A stretch of DNA of 64,000 bases, taken from positions 6,241,001-6,305,000 of the forward strand of contig JAUKUA010000003.1 of assembly GCA_030549175.1 (NCBI GenBank), given 5' to 3'. This stretch comes from Lasiosphaeris hirsuta. Its lineage: Eukaryota; Ascomycota; Sordariomycetes; Sordariales; Lasiosphaeriaceae. The translations under genes were made by a program, and so were the position numbers. Below the pieces are notes generated by a model, which worked only from the letters and a program-made list of their open reading frames with translations, was not told where the DNA came from and ran no database searches. Positions within the stretch are counted from its first letter, which is position 1; each line of letters starts with the position of its first letter. Positions 44,956-54,028 of the stretch are shown piece after piece.

Positions 44956-47955
44956 TTATATAGCTACAATAATATAGTCTTCAGTATCAGAATTGCCTGA
45001 TTCTTCTCTTTCAGAATCACTAAGGTTCTCCCTGCCGGCCTCTCTCTGTGAGGCACGAACCTCCTCAATTCCAGCGAATTGCGTGTTAGAGTCGACTTGG
45101 ACCTTTCTTCTCTTTCGGCCTCTTGTGCGTTCCAGGCTTTTTTCTGCAGCCTCTAATTGATGCGCCGTATTGGCCAGTTAGAAAACCACGTTATCAAAGG
45201 CTTTTGCGGCCTTATGGATAAAAAGCCGGTCGCTGGCGGTCCGTTTCTGACCGGCTAGAAAAACCTGCCCCTGAACCCGGAAATCCCTAAGCTTTTTAGG
45301 GGTAAACCACACAGGCCGGCCCTCCGAATTCTTACCCAGAATAGGGTTATAGACCTCTTGAAGATTTACAGAGACCGTGGAGGTTACCGAACCAACATCG
45401 CCATTGGAATTCTTAATAACGAGGCTGTTGCTCAGGGGCTTCCTTAGACTGACTGGCCACAGGCCTGTAGCTCTCCAGCCGGCTCTGATGTTGGATTCGG
45501 TCATTCCATAGACCCTGGCTTGACGGTAGCATTCTAGAAAGGCTCGCTTTTCAGCTACAGTGCCTTCGTCAAAGCTAGAAACCACCTCGTTATGCCTGGC
45601 TTTATACTTGGCCTTCAGGGGGCCGAAAACGGATAAATCTAAGGGCTGGAGAACGTGGGAGGTGTGGGCTGGCAGAAATAATAACTGTACATTATTCGAA
45701 AAGGCCAGCTACATGAATTCTTTGGTGGTATGGCTGCCGTGGCCATCCAAAATAAGGAGGCGTTTCTCTGAGGGGGTGGCTGGCCAAGTCTTTGGAAGAA
45801 AGATATTACAGAGCCAGGCAACGGTAGTGTTATCGTCAGACCAGCCGTTTTCAGTGGTTTTCCACTTCCAGTTCTTAAATGGCCGTAAGTCGCGTGGATA
45901 CCACTGTTGTTGAAGGCTTCCACCCTTAAAAATGACGACTGAATTCAAATACCGACCGTCAGTAGAGATACACTCGATAATTGAGGTCCAGATTCGATCT
46001 CCTTTCTTTTCTTTCTGGAATTTCTTTCTTTCCTTAGAGCCAATGACCAGACCGTTGTCTCCAATACCAGAAGTAATGTTAGTTTCGTCCATATTATACC
46101 TATGCTTAGGTGGAATGGTGTCACACTGGTAGGCTCACCTAGGTCAACAGGGCTGCTGACCTCCTTGACCGAGCCACACCACCGGCACACACCACACACC
46201 TACACAACATTATGGACCCACAACAACGGGTTCAGCGAACCCGTCAGTATGGAACCAAGGGATTAAACCAATTGGTACAACTGTCACAATGGACCAGTTG
46301 GTTTAACCTCCACCAAGAAGGTTGCCACAACGTGGCTTAACCTCGGGACACACTCCATCGTGTGATCAGTGGCTTATTCGGCCCGCACACAGGTCAACGG
46401 ATCCTCAGGCACGACCACGGGTCGCGACGGGATACCTCGAACCACCCACAAGCCAGAGCAGCCACACAGTGGACCTCGCCCGCGCTAGGCAACGTCACCA
46501 GACCTCAGATTTGTCATGGACGAGCCACTCAACCTCAGCATCGCGATTAGGGCCTGCACAGTCAGCCAGGATCCTGCAGTTGGTCTTTCGAATCATGGAC
46601 CTCCCCGCTATCGCTGGCATTCCTTTGGAAGACCTGGACACCGACGTTCTCCGGAGTCTAGCTTCAGTGGTGACAGATGGTCGTGACCCCCGCGTGTGAG
46701 TCACGAAGGGAACCGTTGCTGTGACAAGTGCTGGCCTTGGGACTTAGCAGCTTGTGGCTAACATAAGTACCGAGGCTGTGAAGGAACCTCCATAGCAATG
46801 GTCATCATGACCGCTTGAGCCGTAGGAGTAAGTATTAATACTAGCCGAGGGCCGACGTGTGATGGGCCGACCCTACCTGGCTTGTAGCCACTGATTTGTA
46901 GGGCGCGAGAGACGGGCGGCTAGAAGGGAGATTCGGGACCGACGGGCGGTTAGGAGGATCCTTTAGGTATCTCGGTATTCTTGTATCTTATACATAGTTT
47001 TCTATAAGTAGGACTGGCACCCTATGACGGATTCTCGAGAGGAAGAAGCTCCCCAGTTCTCTTGGAACAACCTAGAAAGATTATCAGCTGAACTTCAGTG
47101 AAGCTGAGGGGTAATACAACTTGTGAACCCTTCTGTTTCTCTTGACTTGTAACCGCGAAGTATCGTTTGTTATCTTCTGTGGTATCGTTCCATCTCCCTG
47201 AGCCTACCTCTTCCCACGGCGTATACTACCACTCTGGGCTGTGACGATCAACTCCCTTAACCCCTGTGCCAAAGCTTTGAATCTAACCTTGTGCCAAGTC
47301 ACTTGACCATTGAGTCGTGCGTGGCCTTGCAAGGATCATCTCCCTGAGTCGGGAGGCTTGAAAGCTCTGAATCGAACCAATACTACTGCCGGGGTAGTCA
47401 GCTGTCCGGTTGAAGTTGTGATCAAGGCTATAGCTCTGCAGTTCGATTCCTCACCTGATACCTTACCTTGTGGTTGTCACACCCCAGACCTTCGGTGGCT
47501 GGCCTGTGTCACAAATGGCCTCTACACCTGGAAGCTTCAGGTAGTCAAACCAGGGCCGAATAACGGCCGAATAGGCTCGATCAGCACGGCTGGCGTGGAT
47601 TCTACGAGGCCTCTTAGTAGAGATAGAGGGGTTTCTGGCTAAAAACCGGCTAGTCTAGCGTTTTCCGAGGTTCTCGTCGTCTCTAAGCATTCTTCTAGCC
47701 AGTTTCCGAATTTGGGCGTGGGTTGGAGGGTGACCGAGCGACCCCTGGAATGAATCTATTCTGTCAAACGTTCTTCCATGGCTGGAGAGAGCTTTTGATT
47801 CATAATTGGGGTCTTAGAGGCTGGCTCAGAACCGCGAACCCGATTAAGAGAGAGGTAGGGGGTATGCCATGGTTTTTAGCAGAGCTGCGGAGTAAGCCAG
47901 TTTATGCATACTCCACCAGCGCATTCTGTAAATCAAACGCAGTATATCGCTTCAT
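44956..47955 (-). pseudogene. Pogo/Fot1-like DDE transposase, split and nonsense-mutated
   Basis: Two halves on the minus strand. N-terminal half, about 47955-47514: MKRYTAFDLQNALVEYA, a stop, then KNHGIPPTSLL, the Psq-type helix-turn-helix of pogo transposases. A frame change follows to LSPAMEERLTE and a CENP-B-like second DNA-binding stretch ending in PWFDYLKLPGV. The frame then meets the inserted LTR. Beyond it, from 46118, come IPPKHRYNMDET (first catalytic Asp), LLILDGHGSHTT (second Asp) and LPAHTSHVLQPLDLSVFGPL (third Asp) of a DDD triad. A TAG at 45709-45711 follows the second motif, and a TAA at 45178-45180 precedes a Lys/Arg-rich tail that ends at the TAA at 44956-44958. Not functional. 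Confidence 0.9.
46119..47513. repeat. 1,395-bp solo LTR (copy A) with AATGG target duplication
   Basis: Begins TGTCACACTGG and ends CTGTGTCACA, so both ends carry a TGTGACA-type inverted terminus. It is flanked on both sides by AATGG (46114-46118 and 47514-47518). It lies exactly between the two halves of the pogo transposase. Two other partial copies lie at 48125-49094 (inverted) and about 52000-53160. No gag or pol frame is visible inside, so I call it a solo LTR; a TRIM-like non-coding element is the alternative. Confidence 0.8.
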
Positions 47956-48073
47956 CGTTCAATTATAAATCGAATGGGAAAAATAGGAAAAGGATTGGAG
48001 CAGAATTGGTTGAGTTGTTGGTAATTGAAATAGGTGAGTTGAGTGGCGGGTGGTGAGTCACTGGTGACAAATC

Positions 48074-48116
48074 CTGCTCCAAAGGTGGGGGTGTTCCAAA
48101 AGCAGACCTCCTGACT
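48074..48116. repeat. Right terminal inverted repeat of the pogo element
   Basis: Inverted partner of 44857-44899, followed by TA at 48117-48118. Confidence 0.92.
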
Positions 48117-48124
48117 TATAGGTG

Positions 48125-49094
48125 TGTGTGTCAGCTCGCATTGGCCTTGGGCCTCGGCCTTCGGCCTCCCGTCTTAGGCAGTTCTAGTGGGAGCTTATTA
48201 GCATTTCACACGCCCTACAAATTAAGGTTCAAGCCGGGTGTTGCTAACCTTCTTCCAATGGTCCTCGGCAGGTTTCAGTACTTATTCCAATAGTGTGGTG
48301 TCTACTACTGTGGAGGTTCCTTCACGTCCTTGGTACTTACGTCGGATGTCGATGTTTCCCTTCGTGACTCATAGAGACTCGTTGAGCTTAGCTGCAGCTA
48401 CCTGTCACTACTAAAGCTAAACTCCGGAGAACGTCGGGGTTCAGGTCTTTCACTGGAATGACTGCAATAGCTAGGAGGCCCATCATTCAAAAGTCCTGCT
48501 GAAATATCATGTGGGTTCTTTAGCTAGCTAATGCAGCTCCGACCACAATGCTGAGGTTGTGTGGCCGTCTATGACAAATCTGAAGTCTGGTGACGTTGCC
48601 TAGCGCAGGCCAGGTTCACTAGGTGGGCCAGCCTGACTTGTCAGTGGTGTCTGGGTTCCGGCTTGGCCCGTGACCGTACCTGAGAATCCATTGACCTGCG
48701 TCTGGGCTAGGGGTCACCTGGTCACGCGGCATTGTGGAGTGTGTGTACTACGGTCAAAAGGGCCGCTTGTGTAAGCGTTACTTTGGTGGTCCTTCACATG
48801 AACACTGACATGACATATTGTATGGCGGTGTAAATAATTTGTAAAGGATGGCCCGTTGGCAATCAGTCTGGAGGGCGCGCTGCCATTATATGGCAGCGCA
48901 CCCCCTGTGCTCAATTGAGCGCAGGGACTGCGCACAACGGACTAACCTATCTAGGCTATCTACATTTTTCCACGTAACAGTGTGTGTGTCCCACGGGTAA
49001 GCCACGATGTAGCAACCGTTGTGGTCATCACTGTAGGCCCAGATCAAGGAGGTAATACACCCTGTCAACCTTAGGAGAGCCCAGCAGTGTGACA
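48125..49094. repeat. Inverted, truncated copy B of the 1.4-kb LTR family
   Basis: Reverse complement matches copy A in order: the GTAGGGCG block, AAGTACTGA/AATACTTAC block, GTCACGAAGGG block, GGCAACGTCACCAGAC block, and the TGTCACACTG terminus at 49085-49094. The end corresponding to copy A's GGTGGCTGGCCTGTGTCACA is missing, cut near the pogo border. A 234-bp Gypsy LTR is inserted inside it. Confidence 0.75.
48746..48979 (-). repeat. Solo 234-bp Gypsy LTR with GTGTG target duplication
   Basis: Same family and same length as the LTRs at 53557-53790 and 62991-63224, in opposite orientation. I count about four differences, including the last CA changed to TA. Flanked by GTGTG on both sides (48741-48745 and 48980-48984), although GT-rich surroundings weaken that. 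It interrupts LTR copy B, so it is younger than copy B. Confidence 0.88.
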
Positions 49095-49238
49095 GGCAAT
49101 AATTCACTGGGTCCGTATATAGAAGAACCAACCTTGGTAGGAGTGGTACCACACTCCTAGATTTCAATTAATTCAATCGTAGCTATTATACTTCTGGTTC
49201 AACTCTTGAGGTACTACCTTAGGTCAAAAGCCAATAGG

Positions 49239-50658
49239 TCACCCCGGGCTTGGGGTCAGCCCCAGCTCACCCACAGGACGTTGTCGGCGCACCGCTTTAG
49301 CTAACCCCGTACGCCGAGGAGTTCCCGCCAGCGGTCCAGCCGGGGAGCCAGAAGGGCTAACCGCCGTCAACCTTCGCACATTGTCATGGGCTTCTTGGCT
49401 AGGGGCTGGTACATCGCGCCATTTCTCCTCAATAAGAGGGTCGAAAACCTCGGTATACGCAAGGTATTGCGTTGCTGACTCTCGGTTCCTTGGTGTTAGG
49501 TTAGCGTAGTGAAAGATACCGCATACTTTCCCACGAGCTAGCATCTCCTTTTGTTTGCATCCCAGGTCCCCGCCGTTGTAAACCCATCAATAAGGTAAAC
49601 GTCATTGAGCTTAATGGAGTCACTATGCACAAGCCCCTTTGCGCAGGCCTGGATGTTTATAAATGTATTTTCGAATGCGACCCCTTTGGTAAGTGATGCT
49701 AACGCAATATCAGTATTACCGACACGCCGTACCACGTGGCCAACCATGGTTCCAGGTTCCCCTTGGACAATTGTGAATACTTCGCGTGCCTCGTTGTCAT
49801 CTTCTCCCAGTAGGGTTAAGTACTTGGTGACGTGGTCCTCCCAGTTATGCTATGAGCAGGTGAGCCTCGTGTCGTTCTCGTTGAATAATAGGACGCTAGC
49901 TGACACCAAAGAGTATATCGTATCGTCTAGAGCAGTGGAAGAGATTATGCTACCCGGGCAGAATTTACCATCCCGGGCCACGTAGTCTATCTCGTCCGCA
50001 ACTCGAGACTCCTCCTCGAGTTCGGGCCAAGGCCAACGTAAGCGCCGTCGCTGCGGTGTGTTGGGGAGGGGCCCATTGTGATATCGAATATTAAACGGTG
50101 CCCCGGGTAGGTAATCGGGGAGTGTCTGTAGCCGATTTTGGAAGGATAATTCGTCTGTCGCTAGGTACTCGACAACGATAGTATCGACGACGAATGTCAT
50201 TGCGTCGCACTCGGGGAAGAGGCCAGCCAGGCCGATGATAGCCTCTGTGATCGGAATGGTGTATTGCTTGAAGCACGCTATGATAGCCTCGTCCATCTCC
50301 ATTTCGCCCTCCTCCTCTGCATCAATATATCGCTCGCCTGCTTCTCCAACGAACGGGTTAAAGTACATGTCGCTAGCTGGCCTCTAGACAGCCAGAAAGC
50401 CACCAGCTATGCCAGGCATCCTGCCACTGGGTACGGAAGGCTTACATCCGAAGATGAGCCAATGCCCAAGGGCGTGAACGACGGTGACACTAAAATTGTC
50501 GAGGAGGTAGCGCCTGGCGGTGGCGAACAGTCCCGGCTCGGCATTGCCAGTATGCACACTGTCATCGGGGCCACGGAATAATATACCAGCTGGGGCAAGA
50601 ACGTCGTAGGCGCCGTAAAAGTACTCGTGCTGGTCATTTCAGGGGCGTCGGCCATAGG
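49239..50658 (-). pseudogene. Broken hypothetical gene, possibly of trypsin-like fold
   Basis: One minus-strand frame runs from 50368 to 49538 with a single TAG at 49850-49852. It holds EMEMDEAIIACFKQYTIPIT, PDYLPGAPFNIRYHNG, RRLRWPWPELEEESRVADEI, then after the stop EREVFTIVQGEPG-like sequence (49800-49745), TMVGHVVRRVGNTDIALASL and KLNDVYLIDGFTTAGTWDAN. The GHVVRRVGNTDIALASL pattern resembles fungal hypothetical proteins with a degenerate chymotrypsin-like fold. That is a weak memory match. The frame changes near 49545 into 49544-49239 (FHYANLTPRNRESATQYLAY). A first exon may begin at 50658 (MADAPEMTSTST). Whether it belonged to a host gene or was carried by a transposon is unclear. Confidence 0.5.
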
Positions 50659-51511
50659 GAATGCCACGGTGGGTGGCTCGCTCTGGTTTCGTCTGTGCTT
50701 GTTTTGGGAGGGGTGGAGAGAGCTATTGAAGGATATGACTCGCTTGTGTTCGTGAGTTAGTGTATACGTTAGCGTTGTCGTGGCGTTCATCTCTTGGGCT
50801 AGAGTATGTCTGATAGCTCTGATAACTCTGATGGCTTGACTAGTGTTGACCGGTAGAGATCTAAAAGTTAGGTGGATGAACAAACCTAAAGTATGGCGTT
50901 GGGAGTGGGGTACTCCCAGACGCATAGGCACACAGGGTGCCGTGCCTGCACAGGCCTGTTAGCCTTTCCTCTAGCCTACCACCTATTTCCTTACACAGGT
51001 GTAAGACCACTTTCTGGATCTTACACTTACTCTCCATAGCAGATAGTAGCAATACAGCTCATTGCCACTCCAACATATGTACTCTTGGTTTGACGAGACT
51101 CGCCGCATTAGCACTTTCCTGGCTATTACGTTCTGTTAGCCAAGTCAATTGAATCCTTGAATCGAAGTGCCTACTATTCAATAATTAACAGTCTGAATAC
51201 GTAACTATCGCTGAGTGCCTAATCCACAACCTAACCAGCGGTCTGGCAAACCTTGGAAAAGTGGCTCAAAAATGCTAAACTAGATTTTTTTGATACAACT
51301 ATACTTGTTTTAGCACCAATTTGAAGCGACAGCTACATCAATTGATTCTTGATCCTAGCACTTAAAGTACCCGCTAATGCACCTTGCAGATTGCACCCAC
51401 TATAATAATTTAACCCTTTAAAATCGCTGAATTCTGCCGTTTTGTCGAACCGTCACCACTGGCTGTTTAAAGCCCAAACCGCTAGTTGAGCGGGGTCCTC
51501 TCCAGTGTGCC
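50659..51511. other. AT-rich spacer, unassigned
   Basis: About 0.85 kb of AT-rich, probably transposon-derived DNA leading into the next fragment. No gene is recognised. Confidence 0.5.
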
Positions 51512-51880
51512 ATGGCCCTCCTACATCATTACATTTGCATAGATTTTTCTAGCATTGCTGTTTACACTAGATACCCCATCACGACCAGCTCTTTGAAGTT
51601 AGGCCTGGCATTTCCTTCTGTAATAGCACTCTCGATTCATGTGTTGTGGCAGAACTGCAAGAAAAGAAGGTTCCCGCCTAGCGTTATCTACTCAGATGGC
51701 CTTGACGAAGCCTGCAAGATTGCTGAAGATATTCTTCATAGCTCAAATATACAGTTTTGGGACCTCTTTCGCATGGATAAAGCCACCTTCAAGAATTTAG
51801 TTACATAGCTACAACGCAACTAGGCCTTTGTGGCAGTCAATTTGAAATGCTGGAGCAGAAGATAATAGTAATCCTGTAGA
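51512..51880 (+). mobile_element. Fragment resembling the N-terminus of a Harbinger-type transposase
   Basis: A 98-codon frame ends in DILHSSNIQFWDLFRMDKAT then FKNLVT and a TAG, followed by Leu-Gln-Arg-Asn. The F-R-M-x-K-x-T-F-x-x-L pattern is typical of the region before the DDE domain in fungal PIF/Harbinger transposases. The catalytic part is absent. A hydrophobic stretch earlier in the frame is not explained by this call. Confidence 0.4.
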
Positions 51881-51999
51881 TACTAGCTCATATAGAGAGC
51901 TAAAGGAATGCTGCGAACCAGTTCCAGATTAGCTAGAGTTTAGTATCAAGGATCATGGCAAGTATACTTCTTAAGCTTATGTCTTTGTACAAGGCTTTT

Positions 52000-53160
52000 G
52001 TACGCCTACTGCTGGACGGCTGGCTAGACCATAGACTTCAGATTTATCATGGACAGCCATACAACCTCAGCATCGTGGCCCAAGCTGCATTAGTTAGTTA
52101 GAAGACCCACATAGTATTTTAGCGGACTTTCAAATGACAGGCCTCTTAGCTATCATATTGGTTCTAGTACCCTAACGTTCTTCAGAGTCTAGCTTCAATA
52201 GTAATAAGTAGTTATAGCTAAGCCTAACAAGGCCTCCATAAGTCACGAAGGGAAACGTCGTCATTCGACGTAAGTACCAAGGGTGTAAAGGAACCTTTAC
52301 AATAGTAAACATTACACTGTTGGAGTAAGTATTAATATTAACTGTAGACTACTGGAAGGAAGGCTAGTAGCACTTAGCTTAAACCTTGATTTGTAGGGTA
52401 TTGTCACGGTAGGTCAGGATGAAGAGAGGTAATGCTGCAATAACCTATCCTTAATTGTGTAAAAACAAGCTAAGGAGAGGGAGAAGGAAGAAGGGTGAGT
52501 AGCAGTCGGGCTTCTGAGTTTTGATAAGAGTCTCAGACAGCTTGGGCCACTTGTCCTTCTAGTGAATGTCCCCCATACTGACAGTGAATGGCTGTCTTCG
52601 TGGTGGGAGGAGTTTTATATAGCGGCATGTGGCATGCATGCCAGCCATCACAGGTGTGAGAGACGGACGCTTAGGGCCTCGGGCTGATAGGCGGCTGAAG
52701 ATGGATCTTTATGTATCTTAGTATTTTTATATATTATACATAGCCTTCATAAAAGAGACGAGGGTCCTATAACGGATCCTTGAGAAGAAGCTCCCAGTCC
52801 GTTTTAGAAAACAGACCTAGAAAGATTATCAGCTAAACTTTAGTGAAGCTAAGGGATAATCAACCTTATAAACCCTTCTGCTCTCTCTTAACTTACAACT
52901 ACGAAGTATCGTTTGTTACCCTCTGTGGCGTCGTTCCATCTCCCTACATCAATCCACCTCCCTTGCCATTTACTAGTTTAGGTTGCGAAGATCATCTTCC
53001 TCACCATTGTGTGAAAGCTCTACATCAGACTAACAACACTGCCGAGGTAATCTACAGTACGGTTAAAGTGTGAGATCATAGCTCTGCAGTCTGATTCATT
53101 GAAGGTAACATACCTTGTGATTACCACACCCCAGACCTTCGGTGGCTAGCGTGTGTTACA
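52000..53160. repeat. Truncated copy C of the 1.4-kb LTR family
   Basis: Same orientation as copy A. Shared blocks: ACTTCAGATTTATCATGG (52035), GTCACGAAGGGAAACG (52240), GGAGTAAGTATTAATA (52320), AGAAAGATTATCAGCT (52819), CTTCGGTGGCTAGCG (53138) and the terminus TGTGTTACA ending at 53160. The left 350 bp or so of copy A are missing. Many C-to-T and G-to-A differences from copy A are visible. Confidence 0.78.
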
Positions 53161-53274
53161 GATGTAGGCTTGGTGTTTTGTAGTAGCAAAGTTCCAGGTG
53201 TATAATTGGTCAGATTCAGAAAATAAGATGAAAGGAGGAGAAAGAGTTAGTAGTGGGCAGTTGAATGGAATTGA

Positions 53275-53500
53275 ATTGTTTAACGTCCAGGGTTTTCGTA
53301 CTAGGCAATTCAGACGTGTCAGGGCCCTGGCCCCGGTAACAGCTGACTAACGCAAGGAGATCCTCCTCCCAGAATCCTAACCTAATACATACCCTTATTA
53401 CCGTTTGAGGGCCTCACCAGCCTTCACAACTCTCTCGCCAGCTAAGGTACGTAAAAACCCGTAGAGAAAAGCACCCTTTGTTACAGCTAGGAAAAACGCG
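53275..53500 (-). mobile_element. LINE tail fragment, second copy
   Basis: Shares TTAACGTCC, AGATCCTCCT, CCTTCACAACTC and GGTACxTAAAAACxCGTAG blocks with 39740-40080. It is the non-coding tail of the Tad-like LINE family in the same orientation. The Gypsy element inserted about 55 bp beyond it. Confidence 0.6.
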
Positions 53501-53556
53501 TTTCATATTGCCTTGCGTCCATGGGCCGCAGCCCATTCTGCTTCTTCTTCTCTGCC

Positions 53557-53790
53557 TGTTACGTGGAAAAATGTAGATAGCCTAGATAGGTTAGTCCGTT
53601 GTGCGCAGTCCCTGCGCTCAATTGAGCACAGGGGGTGCGCTGCCATATAATGGCAGCGCGCCCTCCAGACTGATTGCCAACGGGCCATCCTTTACAAATT
53701 ATTTACACCACCATATAATATGTCATGTCAGTGTTCATGTGAAGGACCACCAAAGTAACGCTTACACAAGCGGTCCTTTTGACCGTAGCA
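53557..53790 (+). repeat. 5' LTR of the Gypsy element
   Basis: TGTTACG...GTAGCA, 234 bp. It contains a perfect 9-bp hairpin stem (CGCTGCCAT...ATGGCAGCG, loop ATA) near 53637-53657 and GAGCACAG/CTGCGCTC-like inverted motifs beside it. A TATAATAT sequence at 53714-53721 may be the core promoter. Confidence 0.96.
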
Positions 53791-53792
53791 AG

Positions 53793-53803
53793 TGGTGCCC
53801 CTA
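53793..53803 (+). promoter_or_regulatory. Candidate primer-binding site
   Basis: TGGTGCCCCTA begins two bases after the 5' LTR. The TGG start is what a tRNA CCA end would pair with. The exact tRNA is not determined. Confidence 0.5.
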
Positions 53804-53880
53804 CCATCGAATCGGATAGACCTCATCAGTCAATTTGACGCCTCCGGGACTAACACCAGCTTGTACCACGTTGTAATAAA

Positions 53881-54012
53881 GACAACGACAACGTCAACGT
53901 CAACAGTACGAAGGCTCTTAACTGAGTCGGCGGCCTACTGTTGAGACAACAACGACAACGCGCGCGTTAACGGCACGAAGGCTCTTAACTGAGTCGGCGA
54001 CCTGCTGTTAAA
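53881..54012 (+). repeat. Tandem 67-bp repeat in the Gypsy 5' leader
   Basis: A 25-bp block starting ACGAAGGCTC at 53908 recurs exactly at 53975, 67 bp later, within longer similar units that each start with an ACAACGACAACG-type run and end CTGTTgAg/CTGTTaAa. It lies between the primer-binding site and gag, where packaging or translation signals are expected. Confidence 0.85.
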
Positions 54013-54028
54013 ACAACAAGACAAGCGG

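Larger units (their letters stand above)
44857..48116 (-). mobile_element. Fot1/pogo-type DNA transposon with a nested LTR insertion
   Basis: Terminal inverted repeats of 43 bp at 44857-44899 and 48074-48116 match at 36 of 43 positions, start AGTCAGG and share CTTTTGGAACACCCC exactly. A TA dinucleotide flanks each end (44855-44856 and 48117-48118), as expected for the Tc1-mariner/pogo superfamily. Removing the 1,395-bp LTR at 46119-47513 and its 5-bp duplication leaves 1,860 bp, the normal size for Fot1-like elements. The minus strand encodes a pogo transposase with premature stops. Confidence 0.93.

Noticed and set aside
47440..47460. tRNA B-box-like GTTCGATTCCTC
   Set aside because: It lies inside LTR copy A and no matching A box or cloverleaf is apparent.
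53601..53819. Repeated short ORF (starting MRSPCAQLSTGG) seen three times, also at 48714-48935 (-) and 63035-63427 (+)
   Set aside because: It is simply a frame inside the 234-bp LTR; conservation reflects the repeat, not a protein.
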